A stretch of 64,000 nucleotides of DNA from Mesostigma viride (GCA_009746045.1 RPFO01002334.1:46898-110897); one strand, 5' to 3'. Shown: positions 31,561-44,267, counted from the first letter of the stretch. Numbers and translations: made by a program. The notes: generated by a model not told the origin, from the letters alone.

Positions 31561-33132
31561 GTTTCCAGCTAATCACTCAACCTTGGATGACAAAGTTCTT
31601 TTGTAACGGTATGGCCAACTCCCACCAACTGTGTTGCTAACTGTTCAGACCTTGCACAGATAATATAACACAACTTTTGTGACACATAGACAAAGATATA
31701 TGAATATGAACAGTGGCTAGACATGGCTGTATATATGTGCATGTGGCCATGCTCAGGCAATTTTCAAGTAGGGGCTTGTTAGACATAAGAACTAGACATA
31801 AGAACTAGCTAGACCTTTTCAGTGGTTTTCCATTTGCGGGTATTTCCTCGTAAATGGTGGGAGAGCGATCGCAGCAATGGTGCTCACCACTAGACACTCC
31901 CGGCCAGCTAGGCTAGAAACACACGCCCTGATCAAGCATGCTGTTTCCGGCCCCACCGTCTAGGTCATCTAGTCGCTCCACACGTAAGCCAGCCATAATT
32001 TCAATGCACAAGGATACACATTTCCATCACCATTCATCTTCATCATCCTGAACGACTCGAAAACGCGGAAAAGATAACGGCAGGCTCGAGCTACCATGGT
32101 CCGGATTCTCCCGATTTCTGGCCTGCGCTGGTTGTCTCTTTGATAAGAACTGCCAGCTGTCACGTTCGCTAGCATGATCAGTTCAAACCCACAGCATGCA
32201 CGGTAGTCGCAAACTCAGCTTGGCAATGTAGTAATCTAATCATGCCAGGCATCTTGGCGGTCGGCATGGCTGCGATGTGTTTTGTGCGCCTTGATTCGGT
32301 AGCAGCACATCCCTTGGCAACCGGCCCGCCTGACTAAGGTTGCCACACATGGTCCTCTGCATCACCATGGATGTCCCCATGTCCCTGTCTCTGTTATAGG
32401 GGTTCACGTTGCTGGCGATGCAGCTTCCAAGTTGGACTAGATCTCCTCAGCCAGCGCTGTGGTGCATAGCCAGACAGCTCATACACTGCTCAGTTGCTAC
32501 CTCGAGGTTGCCGGCTTGAAATGTGCCACCAAAGGACTGCACTTGGCCGCCATCATACCTAGCATGAAGAAGCCACTGCACAACCCCGGTGAGCCGCTTG
32601 GCCACCATACCGCAGTTGTCTTCAACAGATAGTGCAAGGCCAATGGCCTCTTCACAGGCACGTGCCTTGTGCTCATGCTCTTGCTCTGGCCCTTGTCAGC
32701 ATGAGATGCACGCCCTTGCATGCTTCACCATGTTTCTCCAAGCCATCCGTGACTACTTGCTTCAGAAATGTCATTCAACTCCTGCTCGTCCTCAGCCACC
32801 AGACTGCCTAACTAGCTGGTGCCCCATCCCTCACTTTGGCGAGGACTGCGATTCTGGCTAGCAGCTTAGCGATCGTGCGTGGTTGTGCCCGAGTTTCTGG
32901 GTTAGTGGCAGTGGCATTGGAGCAAGAGTTGTTGAGCATGTGCGTGTGTCTATCCTCTTGACAAACAACCCCTCGCACCCCTGACATTGAGGAGTTTGGC
33001 CATGTGCCACATGGCAGGTTGCCAGAATTCCGCAAACATGCATCATAGGGAAATAAAGGATGGCTGGTTGAGCACACGACATGAGTAAACAAAATACACA
33101 GCGCTGGTGCTGTCCGATATCCCCTACATGTG
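31561..33132. other. No clear gene; possible eroded coding remnant at about 32480-32700, minus strand
   Basis: On the minus strand one frame reads ACEEAIGLALSVEDNCGMV and continues through AKRLTGVVQWLLHARYDGG for about 80 codons before the frame closes. It resembles no family I know. Base composition is more coding-like than its surroundings. A short similar phrase (IKRLTGG) occurs at 53280-53310. Confidence 0.25.
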
Positions 33133-33627
33133 AAGACCAAATGGTGGTGGCACGGAGTATAAAATTAATGGTGGTGGCACGCCGCCATTGTTGTTGTTGT
33201 TGTTGTGTCCCACGCCGCACACCGGTGGAGTACAATTTGGTGGTGGCACGGTGTGCCGGTGCAACGGTGCAACGGTGCAACGGTGCAACGGTGCAACGGT
33301 GCAACGGTGCAACGGCCAGTGATTGGCCCGTTGCTGATTTGCTGACATGCAGCCTAATAAAAATTGGCCGCAAATTCGTCCGGTCGCACGTGGGCACAAG
33401 ATTTGCGGCCAATTTTTACTAGGCTGCATATCAGAAAATCAGCAACGGGCCAATCACTGGCCGTTGCACCGTTGCACCGTTGCACCGTTGCACCGTTGCA
33501 CCGGCACACCGTGCCACCACCAAATTGTACTCCACCTGTGTGCGGCGTGGGACACAACAACAACAACAACAATGGCGGCGTGCCACCACCATTAATTTTG
33601 TACTCCGTGCCACCACCATTTGGTCTT
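33133..33627. mobile_element. Foldback element, 495 bp inverted repeat with minisatellite in its arms
   Basis: The left edge AAGACCAAATGGTGGTGGCA and the right edge TGCCACCACCATTTGGTCTT are complementary. The arms continue through a GTT/AAC trinucleotide run, a GTGCCGGTGCAACG minisatellite and GGCCAGTGATTGGCCCGTTG to a short centre near 33385. Copy number of the 8-mer differs between arms. No transposase frame. Layout resembles Foldback-type or large MITE elements. I could not identify a target duplication. Confidence 0.75.
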
Positions 33628-34957
33628 TACAGGGTCAGCTCACTTCCTTAGTGATTTCGGCACCTCAATTAGCGACAATTTTCGGTTCATTAGTACGGTT
33701 TACCCGAGAAATCTGGTGATACTGATTAGTGACAATTCGTACCCGACCAAATCCGATCCGAAAGCACTAACGACGCGAGTAATTAGTACATGCAACTCAC
33801 TTCATTAGTATGATGGCGAGGTCGTCAGCTCGTGGAGCTATGGAGACGGCATTTCCCATTCTTGCTGCGAAAACAATCGTTTCAGAAAGAAATCTGTGAA
33901 AAAATCTCGTGCTTATGTGTATAATTGCTACATTTCTCAGTCTGCATCGCTCCACGCTGAGGTTGGAGTCATGCATATAGCGACCGATTGCGATGATCAA
34001 AGAATGAAAAACTGGGCTATCCGGAATCGTGTGAATCGTGTGCCTACAGCTGCCTACGTGACGCGATCACTTCAAAAAGGCGTCGAATGCGGGATACATC
34101 CATGGGCTCCATCGTACAGCATTTTTGGGGCGGACCGAGGTAGCTGCCGATGGGAATGCCGTGAGAATACTGCGGAAACGTGCGTAAGTGAAAACTGGAT
34201 ACTGCTTGACCTCCGGAGCATCTGGTGAGCCGCAGTTCTGGTTTAGGGTGATAGGGTGGTTGAAAATGGAGGTCTAGTCAGGGTTTGTTATTATTTGTTG
34301 CGTTTCTTGCTGGAATTTTATTTTCCGGTGCTGTCGGTGGCCGCTGAAGAAATTCTTTGCGGGACCTAGGATGTGTGCTGTCCTTCCGTCTGGCACCGCT
34401 GCCGTGGATTCGACGGCCGCAAACACCTGCATTGATAAATTGCCGCACCTGACTGCGTCAATGTTATGGATGCTCAGGGTATTATGGCGCCTTGACTGTC
34501 ATGTTGTCCATACGTCTTGCATGTGGCATTCATCTATGTAACCTTTTGCCTCTTGCTGTTGGTTGCTTTGCTTTCATGCGCTTTATTTCATTTCCTTGGT
34601 GGGATTAGCCTGTGGAAGGCGGCCTCCCTCCTGCATCCTGTGTCGGCAGACATACTGACAGGCAGGATGAAGTGCAGGCAGAGGGGCAGGCGAACAGCCG
34701 TTTATATTTGCACACATGCTTGCCGCTGGTACGCTAGTTTGCGTGTATCTTTGCATGGTCATGTTTTGGCAGGCCTGGACAGATATGTTCAAATATGGTC
34801 GCATGCGTGCATGCACGCATGCATGAATGGGTTTACGCATGTTGCCAGCCACATAGGTAGGCACGTGGGAACGCTCGCAAGCTGACGACACTACCAGGTC
34901 AGGCTGGTCTGGACCTGGAAGACACACAGGAGGCAGGCAGCCTTGGATGGTGTGGTG
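33628..34957. other. No gene recognised
   Basis: Only short motif-less frames (for example 33896-34228 and 34517-34885, plus strand). Nothing supports them as genes. Confidence 0.4.
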
Positions 34958-35330
<373 letters not shown>

Positions 35331-35469
35331 AAGGTGTGCTTTTTATTATGATGATTAGCTAAGTTACGTGTGTGTTGTTGATGTACATGTTGACGTTGTA
35401 TCATGGGCGTGTGCCCCTAAGTCTGCCTTCCTGCAATATCACATAATATATCATCTAGATGTGTTGTTG

Positions 35470-36835
35470 GGAACCTGACTATATATCCCAAACTGGAATG
35501 GTTGACATTCAACTATGGGATGAAACCCACGAAAAACAATTACTAGGAACTGCCATTTTTGTGCTATGTTTGCTAGCATCTGTCACCTATTTGTCATGCA
35601 AACAGTCTGAATTTCTTGTGGGCAGTTAACATAGATGTTTTTATGAGCTGTGCAAATTTCTAGGCTTGACTGAGTTCATTGATATAGGCACCCATGTGTT
35701 GGAAACCTTGGAAAACCAAGAAAAACTGCATTTGGGGGGGGGTTCGCTACCATCAGTCACCATTTTGTCATCCAACCAGCCTGCAACTTTGTGGGCATGC
35801 TGCATGGGATGTGTTTAGAACATGTGCAAAGTTCCAGCTCCAACTGAGCTCTATTGGTGTCATTATGTATGCATATGTGTGATAAAACCCTTGGAAAACC
35901 AAGAAAAACTGCATTCTTGGGGTATTTATGCTAGCATTTGTCACCTATTTGTCATCCAACCAGCCTGCAACTTTGTGGGCATGCTGCATGGGATGTGTTT
36001 AGAACATGTGCAAAGTCCCAGCTCCAACTGAGTTCATTTGGAGTCATTATGTATGCATATGTGTGATAAAACCCTTGAAAAACCATGAAAAACTGCATTT
36101 GGGGGTATTTATGCTAGCATTTGTCACCTATTTGTCATCCAACCAGCCTGCAACTTTGTGGGCATGCTGCATGGGATGTGTTTAGAACATGTGCAAAGTT
36201 CCAGCTCCAACTGAGCTCTATTGGTGTCATTATGTATGCATATGTGTGATAAAACCCTTGAAAAACCATGAAAAACTGCATTTGGGGGTATTTATGCTAG
36301 CATTTGTCACCTATTTGTCATCCAACCAGCCTGCAACTTTGTGGGCATGCTGCATGGGATGTGTTTAGAGCATGTGCAAAGTCCCAGGCCCAACTGAGTT
36401 CATTTGGAGTCATTATGTATGCACATGACGCAGTCACGTGTCTATTAATTAATTAATTAATGTATGCATATGTGTGATAAAACCCTTGAAAAACCATGAA
36501 AAACTGCATTTTGGGGGTATTTATGCTACCATCAGTCACCTATTTGTCATCCAACCAGCCTGCAACTTTGTGGGCATGCTGCATGGGATGTATTTAGAAC
36601 ATGTGCAAAGTCCCAGGCCCAACTGAGTTCATTTGGAGTCATTATGTATGCATATGTGTGATAAAACCCTTGAAAAACCATGAAAAACTGCATTTTGGGG
36701 GTATTTATGCTAGCATTTGTCACCTATTTGTCATCCAACCAGCCTGCAACTTTGTGGGCATGCTGCATGGGATGTGTTTAGAACATGTGCAAAGTCCCAG
36801 GCCCAACTGAGTTCATTTGGAGTCTTTATATATTT
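35470..36835. repeat. Satellite array, about seven units of 183 bp
   Basis: Units are anchored by TGATAAAACCCTTG at 35881, 36065, 36248, 36476 and 36660, with two older, more diverged units before 35880. Period is 182-184 bp after removing a 45-bp insertion-plus-duplication in one unit. Similarity increases to the right. The array is cut by a SINE at 36836. Confidence 0.85.
36424..36459 (+). mobile_element. 36-bp LINE 3'-end insertion with TTAA tail
   Basis: CATGACGCAGTCACGTGTCT plus a TTAATTAATTAATTAA tail lies between direct repeats ATGTATGCA (36415-36423 and 36460-36468) inside a satellite unit. The same end sequence and tail terminate the 143-bp insertion at 44125-44267. It is an extremely 5'-truncated retrotransposition product. 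Confidence 0.75.
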
Positions 36836-37050
36836 GATCAGGCACTCCGCAAAGGTGAAAACCATTTGCGTTCAGTACCGGGCCGCGGAAAACGCGGAAA
36901 AACGCGATCTGCAAATGAATCCGACCGGAATCGAACTGGGGACCTCTCGCACCAATTTTGCTGACTATAGGACGGACGTCTCCGGTTACCATGGCATCGC
37001 CAACTTACACCTACAGTCATCCGCAAAAGTTCTCCTGTCCGGGGAGTGAT
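36836..37050 (-). mobile_element. SINE copy 3, full length
   Basis: About 215 bp, nearly identical to 30052-30267 and in the same orientation, with the box B match at about 36920-36930. It terminates the satellite array on the right. Confidence 0.7.
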
Positions 37051-37340
37051 GCAAGCCTTTCGGATTTGGTACTAGATAAATCACTCGAGATCTGTGTGTA
37101 GGAGTACTACACACGTGTCTGCATATATGCGTACATGCCAGAAAGTGCTGAAAATACGGTATTCTTTGCTAGCAAATGTCACCATGTTACCATGCTGCCG
37201 ACTCCCAAAATTTTTTTTGACCACATGGCATCATAAGATATCTGATAAGGAACCTTGGTGCCAAATTTGAGGTCAAACTGACCATTATTCCTTCTCCAAA
37301 TAATTTCCAGGGGAAGAAAATGGGTTTTCGGATTAATGTG
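37051..37340. other. Nothing recognised
   Basis: No ORF, repeat or motif that I can support. Confidence 0.4.
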
Positions 37341-37710
37341 TGTGTCAAGACATGTCACGGTGGCACGGTGGCACGGTGGCACGGTGGCACGGTGGCACGG
37401 TGGCACAGTGGCATCCCACGTTGGGCAGTGCTTGTGGGCAATATAACATTAGTATTGGACGTTATGTTACCTCGTGACACCATACAAAATCATAAAATGG
37501 TAGTTTTATGGTGCAACGGTGCAACGGTGCAACGGTGCAACGGTGGCACAGTGGCACCCCACTTTAGGCAGTGCTTGTGGACATTATAACATTAGTATTG
37601 GACGTTATGTTACCTCATGACACCATACAAAATCATAAAATGGTAGTTTTATGGTGCAACGGTGCAACGGTGCAACGGTGCAACGGTGCAACGGTGCAAC
37701 GGTGTCAAAA
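37341..37710. repeat. Minisatellite of 8-9-mers in two units of about 170 bp
   Basis: GTGGCACG and GTGCAACG runs alternate with a conserved block (ATTAGTATTGGACGTTATGT onward to AATGGTAGTTTTATG). The 8-mer is the complement of that in the 29560-30710 array and the foldback element. Confidence 0.8.
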
Positions 37711-39285
37711 CATGATGAGACACTTACCTCCTACCTTTGGACCTAAGAGAGGTACAAAATAACAAAGTTGAAAAAAATCAATTTGTACTTGTGCTGTAGT
37801 ACAAATCCAGGTGTGCCTGGGGACATCGGCCACAGCCGAAAGTACCCAACTTCCGATCACTGACAGACTTCCGCCCACTCGATTAGTCACAATACCAGAT
37901 CAACACATAGCCCACATCAGCTCATCAAATACCAACACCAATCAACACAGACAAGATGGGTGAACACAAACTTGTATGAATTACCACCAGTTGGTTAATG
38001 CACCAATCAACACAGGTTGTTCTAGGTTACCCACCAATGTGACTGCGAGCCATAAAAGACAACAGAAAGGGGATGAGTTGGCCCAAGTCAGATGGGTGGC
38101 AGGTGACTGGGGTATAGTTGCAGCCATGTCCCAATGGTGGAGCACATGCCGAAGCGGTACCTGCCCCAGCCAAAATCTGCCAACAAATCAGTTGATGGAC
38201 ATTTCATGACACTCCAAGTCGAAATACGACAGATCTGGCGGTTAGAATAACAAAGACACACATGCACGACAGGGAATGACGCACCGGAGAGGCTCGCTAA
38301 GCCTACGCTGACTCCATTCCCGTGGCTCACCGAAACACAACGGAAAAATACTGCGTGGGTGCAGGGAAAAGAATGGAAAGGCATTCGAAAGCATTCCCCA
38401 TCGAAATACAGCAACCAAGAGCGGGAGGCATACCTCCCATCCGGGAAGAGACGCAACGAATGTGATGGCCGAGCAAACCGGGCCTCCTTTCCCGCTGCTG
38501 ACGGAAACACAACGCAAAGAGACGGCCTCGAAGCATATTAATGCATGAAACGACGTTCCAAAGCGGCGAAACCGAAATAAAAGGAAACCGAGCGCAAAAG
38601 ACGGTGGCATATGTGCATATGGCGGGACATGATCCATGGAACCGCCCGGGAAGCAAACGCCCCCTCCCTATCCCCTCTCCCCTCCTCGCGTGAACACAAT
38701 GGAAATGGACCGCCTGGAAGCAAAAATATGCATTCATCACCGTTCAAAAGCCCAGCAAACAAAAAACGCAGCTTTACCAGGCGTCAGACCGGTGCCACAT
38801 CCTACCCTGACAGTTCGTCTTCCTAGCAACCCTCTCCAAGAGCTTACGGCACCAACAGTCCAGCAGTTCCAAAGACCCGTCACTAAATAACTGAGCGTTT
38901 GTCCTTTCAAACCCCGTTTCCAACCCTCCAACACTGAAAACGTAGCTGCACATCAGGGACGACCAACTAAACAGGTCGCTGCGACAGCCATAACGTCATC
39001 CCGCGGCCATCAAAATTTGAAATTTCGTGATTGGGCCGCGACGCAGAACGCAGCAAATTGGTGGGCCGACCGTTTATGGGGTTCCGTTAGCCCGTCGCCC
39101 GTCGCCGCTGAAATTCCTTCCGTCCGTTGCTGAACTCGCCCGTCCCCCGTCGGTGCTGAAATTCTTTCCGTCCCGTTATCCTAGTAGCAACGTGCAACAA
39201 GTTTCAGGTCAAGCCTCGATGTCATTTGATGGGCGGGCCAGGGTGGGCTGCACCTGCACCCGGCCCACTCGTCGGGGAAAAAGAG
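37711..39285. other. No gene; degenerate 110-190 bp repeats at about 38250-38740
   Basis: Three loosely similar units, best seen on the minus strand as repeated Phe/Cys-rich translations, contain AACACAA(C/T)GGAAA and GGCATTCG-like phrases. They share no intact frame. Bases 38740-39285 hold nothing I can assign. Confidence 0.35.
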
Positions 39286-39590
39286 GGTAAATATGGGTAA
39301 ATTGTTCTTTTCCCCTAGTTTACCTGGTGGGTAAAGTTTTACCCCGAAATTACCTGGTGGGTAAAACGGAAATTACCTGTTTTTTACCAGGTGGTAAAAC
39401 TTTACCCCCTTTTTGCCCAACACTATGGCATACCGAGTTCAAACTGGGTAAAAACGGGGTAATTTTTTCATCTGTTTTTACCCACAAATTCCCTTTACCC
39501 TGTTTTTACCTTTGGGTAAAAATTTTTTACCCGGCATTTACCCTAGATTTACCCACAGTTCCCCACTTTTTACCAAAGTTGGAGCCTAGA
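39286..39590. repeat. GGTAAA/TTTACC-rich block
   Basis: About 20 occurrences of GGTAAA or its complement lie in 300 bases, with local dyads such as ACCTGGTGGGTAAA. A shorter related segment is at 25750-25800. Its nature is unclear; it abuts the first recognisable chromovirus sequence. Confidence 0.5.
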
Positions 39591-39708
39591 GTGCTGTTCC
39601 CTTCTCCTATGGGCACCATCCTGAAACGGTGGCCCCGGCCCTATCCAAAACCTTTCCTCTTCCTTCTTTCTATCCCTCGTATGTAGCAGTGGAAGACAGT
39701 GGTCCTAT

Positions 39709-40726
39709 GGGTAAATCTGACCCTTCTAATCCCCCTAAGCCCCCTGCTCTTCCCCTCTTTGCTAACCTACCCAAGTTGGATGTTAAGTCTACCCCTCAAC
39801 AGTTTTTCACTTTTATTATGTTGCTTACCCAGAATACAGAGTCGTGGCAAAATCATAATAGATGGCGTCTCTCTGATGCTTTACTAGTCCCTCACTATCT
39901 TACTACCTGTATTACTCCTGAGCTTGCTAACCTCATCCAGTGTGAGTCTTTGGCCTCTCATGCCTACCCTAACTCAGTAGCAGAATTGTTTAAGCGTTTA
40001 GAGAACCATTTAGTTCCTCCTGATGCAGATTGGCAGGATAGATTAGCCATTGGTACTTTGCAGCAGGGTACTAAATCGTTTAAGGAATATATGAAAGAAT
40101 TTGATGCACAGATGGTACGAATTAGGGATTTGTCGGGCGCAGAAGTACGTGCTCGTTTCCTACAAGGCCTCAGTAGACCCTTATTACGTGAGGTAAAGCG
40201 CCAGTTCTCTGCCTACCGTTTTACTGATCTACCCCTCAAGCATGTGCGTCAGCATCTAGCTCTTACGAGTAGCAGATTTCTTCACCACTCCTTCTCTTCC
40301 TACCCGTTCCCGTATTAATAACATTAGCCTTACCCCTGAGGAGGAGAACTCCTATGTAGAAGAATTAGATATTTGCGTTACTGACCTTTCAGCTCTGGAT
40401 GTCTCTCATATCACATGCTATCATTGTAAGGAAGTAGGTCATCTCAAACGTGAGTGCCCCAAGTTCCTTTCGGGTGCTCCTCCTCATCCCGACGCTCGCC
40501 CTCCTCGTACCCCTCAGCGTGCTCCTATTCGTCCCACTCCAGGACGCATTCCCTCAGCTACCCCTAGTAGGCTGAATGCTGTGCAGACAGGACCCTCAGG
40601 GCTCCCCTATGATAATCAGGCTCCTGCACCCTCTTCGCTCCCTCGTGACCCTCCAGCAGTGGCTTTTTCGCCAGGGTCTTCTTCGGGGTTAGTTCCCATG
40701 GATTTGGGGGGGGAGGGGGAACAGTA
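39709..40726 (+). CDS. Chromovirus gag (frame change near 40280)
   Basis: ATG at 39709 gives a gypsy-type capsid region (QQFFTFIMLLTQNTESW; LAIGTLQQGTKSFKEYMKEF; ARFLQGLSRPLLREV), the retrotransposon gag fold. After a one-base change around 40270-40290 the sequence continues through TPEEENSYVEELD to a CX2CX4HX4C knuckle (CYHCKEVGHLKREC, near 40420-40460) and a Pro-rich tail, ending at TAG 40726 after a G-rich run that may itself hide a frame shift. Then comes the linker toward protease, cut by the LINE at 40897. Confidence 0.78.
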
Positions 40727-41075
40727 GGCCTGTCAGCCGGGGGTAACCTGGACAGGTCCTTAGATAGTACCCCAGATAATAATTTTTGCCTGCCTGTTTT
40801 TATAACCTCTGTAGGAGCTGAATCATCCCTACCACTACGTGTCCGTCCTCTTATGTTTTTGAATGGTGGCTTAACCGTTCCCCATACTGTTGTAGAACCG
40901 TTCCCCATTCTTCTGCCCCTTCTTTCTGCCACGAGCCACGAGGTAGCCATGGCTGACGGCGGAGCTCATAACTTTCACGTTTGAGCACCGAATTTAGCCG
41001 TGAATATCACAATCGATGCGTCTTTCTACGACGCACATGCTGATGTAATTTTCCGAAGCCATTACGCAATATACG

Positions 41076-42458
41076 ATGAGCAAACGCCTCTCGACGCAAC
41101 GCAGCCTGGCGGCTGCGCTCGGCAATGATAATACGTCTGCAGCTTCGGCTGCAGCTTCGCCCACCGGCCCAGATGGCAACGGTGACACTAGTCGTGCACT
41201 GGTGCTCGCCCAGCCTCCCGGGCTTGCCTCGCCATCTGCCTCGCCTGACCCCAAGCGCAGTCGCTCTGCTGAGCCGCCCTGGGAAGAGCGCTCCTTTGAC
41301 GCCAACGCCTCCAGCTACTGGCGCCAAGGCATAGGAGCCTTCATGGACGACGTGTTTTCCGGCAATCACGCCTCGCTTCTAACCCTGTGCGTGCACTTCA
41401 CGTCCCACAACCGCGGCCGCTGGCCTGGTAATGGCCAGCTTGTCGACCCCGCCGAGGCTCTCCCAATCCTCCATCGCATGAGTCGCCCCAAGCTTCAACG
41501 CTTCGCCCTCTGCTCCCTTGCTGGACGCTCCGAATCCGCAATCTGGGACCCGCCCCCCTCCACCTTCCCCACCGAAGCCACCATCCGCACCCTCCTCAAG
41601 GACGCTTTCGAGCAGCACGTGACCCCTCTTACCGCAGATGTGGCGGCACTTGGCGGCACGTTGGCTGCTGAGCTTCCCACCATCCCCACCGCCACCGCCA
41701 CCCTCCTCGCCTCCACCCCCCCCCCCCTCCGCCTCCACCGACTCCATCACCGCCCAGCTCCGCGACATCGACCAGCGCCTCAAGGATAATGCAATCGCTA
41801 TCGAGGTCTTGCAGAACACAGCAGGCCTCACCGCCCAGGCAGTGAAGGACATTGCCGCCAAGCCCGCCTCGGCTGGCCTGGCCGGCGATGCTCCTCCCAT
41901 CACGACCTGGGCGGACATGCTTAAGCAACATACCACCTCCACCACCTCCGCCGTCGCAGCCCAGCTCCAGCGGCAGACGCTTGACCTCCGCGAGGAGGCC
42001 GAGCTCGCCAAGCGCAGCCTCAACGTCATTGTCAAGAATCTCAAGATGGAGGAAGGTGAGAATTCCGAGAAGCTTGCGCGTGTTTTTTTTTTGAGAGAGA
42101 AATCCTTGATCGCATGGGCCTTACTGGTGAGATCGAGCTGGCCGCCCACCGCCTTCCCCGCGCGCGGGGTAAGGCCGGGCCGCCCCCACTCCTTCTCACC
42201 TTTAAGACTCCGGCGGACAATATTTCTTTTCTCAGACGCCGCAAGCGGCTCGAGAAGACTCTCTTCACCCTTGACGACGACTTGACCCTGGCACAGCAAC
42301 AACGACGACGGGAGCTATGGTCGACCTACCTCCAGCTCCGGCAGACCAAGGCGGGCCAGCCGGTGTACTGGAAGGGGGCGGCCATCTACGTCGGCCACAA
42401 GCCCTGGCAAGCGACCCCCTCGACCACCGCGGCCCCAGCAACTCCAGCCCCAGCCTAG
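41076..42458 (+). CDS. LINE ORF1p-like RNA-binding protein (two homopolymer frame shifts)
   Basis: ATG 41076 (MSKRLSTQRSL) starts an Ala/Pro-rich N-terminus (LVLAQPPGLASPSASP). A conserved N-terminal region follows, then after a frame change in a C-run near 41720 a coiled coil (TAQLRDIDQRLKDNAIAIEV), and then the RRM-like domain (RSLNVIVKNLKMEE). After a T8 run near 42085 the frame shifts again to GLTGEIELAAHRLPRARG and the C-terminal domain (DDDLTLAQQQRRRELW to QPVYWKGAAIYVG). This order is that of L1-type ORF1 trimers. About 460 residues if frames are joined. The two shifts lie in homopolymers and could be artefacts. Confidence 0.75.
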
Positions 42459-42893
42459 GGGAATACAGCAGTAGTGTAGAATAGTTAGACAGTGGCCTTG
42501 TACATGCCCGCCTACTACAGGCACTATACCAGCTGAGGCCTAGCCTTTTTAGTCATGTACATGTGTGCCTATGATGTGCCACACTCCAGACGATGCCTAG
42601 CCTTATTTCGTAATGTTGTGCCCATGCAGGGAGTCAGTCTCTGCTGAGAAGCCATGCCATAGCTCTTGTATAGCCATGATGATCTTCCCCCTCACAGGCA
42701 TGCTCCCCCTTACCCGGGCATAGCGTGATAGACCATGAGGGTGCGGGTGCCCTGGTGCACCTAGAGCAAGTGTTGTTTACATTCCCACCCTTGCAGGAAG
42801 TAGCTTAGAATGTATTATAGGCTCATATGCCCCTTCTCAGGGCTATGTGCTACATATACTCCCAACGGAGTTATGTTCCTAATTAATTAATTA
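42459..42893 (+). other. 3' UTR and TTAA tail of the ORF1-only LINE
   Basis: No coding frame. It ends with AATTAATTAATTAA directly before the target duplication. Tails made of TTAA units recur at 36424-36459, 44125-44267 and 47823-47836. Confidence 0.65.
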
Positions 42894-42934
42894 ATACTGT
42901 TGTAGACCCCTTCTAATTACATGCTGATGAACTT

Positions 42935-44124
42935 TTGAATGTCTCTGTGTTAGTGGATAGCGGTGCGGCTAGCTCCTTTGTGAGCGAGGCCCTAGTTAGG
43001 CGTTTAGGACTAGTCCCTATCCCTCACACCACCAAACCTGTCACTGTCCATTATGCTGACGGTCGCACCAGTCATTCCCCGGGTACGGTGTCCCTTCCCC
43101 TGGTCATACAAGGACGTACTGTCAACCTGACGGCCACTATAGGCCCTATCACTACCGCTGATGTATTACTAGGATTAGATTGGCACCAGGATAATAAGAT
43201 CACTATTAATTATGATACCATGGTCATTTGGTTTCCAGATAGCTCTTACTGGGTACCGGAACGTCATTATAGAGTAGAAAATTTATCCTTGGTAGATATT
43301 ACTCCTCCTACACCTGTTGATCCTCCTGTAAGACCTATACCTGAAGTATTAATGTCCAATGATGAATTGCGATCTGAGCTAAAGGAATATGGATACCTAT
43401 TATGTATGATGTTCCTTCAGTTAGAAGTACAGGAGATACCTATCACTAATAATAGTGTTGATATAGATGTAAATACAGTGGATACAATAGGAGTGGGATT
43501 TACTGAAAATGAAATAGTAAGATACATGGCTGTGATAGATTCCTCAAAAGTTTTTGAAGAAAAGACTCCTTCTTATCCTCCTCCTCGTTCTGTTTTACAC
43601 CGTGTAGTTATCAAGGACGGTGCAGTTCCTACGCACTCTCCGATGTATAGAATGGGCCCTACCGAGTTAAAGGAACTAAAACAGATTTTAGTGTCATTAT
43701 TAGAAGCAGGGTTGATAGAGCCTAGTAACTCCCCCTACTCAGCTGGTGTCCTGTTAGTCCCTAAGCCAAATGGCAAGTTTCGCTTAGTTACTGATTATAA
43801 TAGGAAGTTAAATGATATTACTGTGAAGTCTAAATACCCTCTACCTCGTATTGATGATATATTTAATAAGGTTAAAGGTTCTACCTGTTTCACGGTACTG
43901 GATTGTGCAGATGGTTTTTGGCAACTGCGTATAGCGCCTGAGGATTGCCATAAAATCGCCTTTGCTACCCCTTTTGGTCAATATCAGTTTAGAGTAGCGG
44001 CCATGGGACTCTGTAACTCTCCTGCCTCTTTTCAAATGTTAATGAATGAAGTGCTTAGACCTGTTATGGGTAACTCTCACCTTCCCCAAGTGTCATCTGA
44101 TTTAAAGGATCCTTCCTTCTCCTC
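42935..44124 (+). CDS. Chromovirus pol: protease and RT N-terminal part
   Basis: The retropepsin active site VLVDSGAASSFVSEAL is followed by ADVLLGLDWH. A linker leads to RT with HSPMYRMGPTELKELKQIL, EPSNSPYSAGVLLVPKPNGK, RLVTDYNRKLNDITVKSKYPLP and TVLDCADGFWQLRIAPEDCHK (first catalytic Asp), then FRVAAMGLCNSPASFQMLMN. The frame is cut at 44124 by a LINE tail insertion just before the YLDD motif, which lies at about 44320. The start of the frame lies just after the larger LINE. Confidence 0.85.
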
Positions 44125-44267
44125 CCATAGCGATTCGGGCCGCGGTGCCCACACCCCTGTAACTAGGACCTAGATAGCTTATACCATCCATTCCATCCCA
44201 TGTTCCCCTCCCACTGAGGACTTATGCTCACGTGACGCAGTCACGTGTCTATTAATTAATTAATTAA
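44125..44267 (+). mobile_element. 143-bp 5'-truncated LINE 3' end with TTAA tail and 12-bp target duplication
   Basis: TTCCTTCTCCTC occurs at 44113-44124 and 44268-44279. The insertion ends GACGCAGTCACGTGTCTATTA followed by TTAA repeats, as at 36424-36459. It has no frame of its own and separates the two halves of the chromovirus RT. Confidence 0.8.

Larger units (their letters stand above)
40897..42893 (+). mobile_element. ORF1-only LINE-type element (copy 1) with 13-bp target duplication
   Basis: ATACTGTTGTAGA flanks it (40884-40896 and 42894-42906). It has a 5' UTR of about 180 bases, a single ORF1, about 430 bases of 3' UTR and a TAATTAATTAATTAAT-type tail. There is no reverse transcriptase or endonuclease, and room for one is lacking. 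It therefore resembles half-LINEs (HAL1-like) that depend on a partner. Copy 2 is at 24459-25745. Confidence 0.75.
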
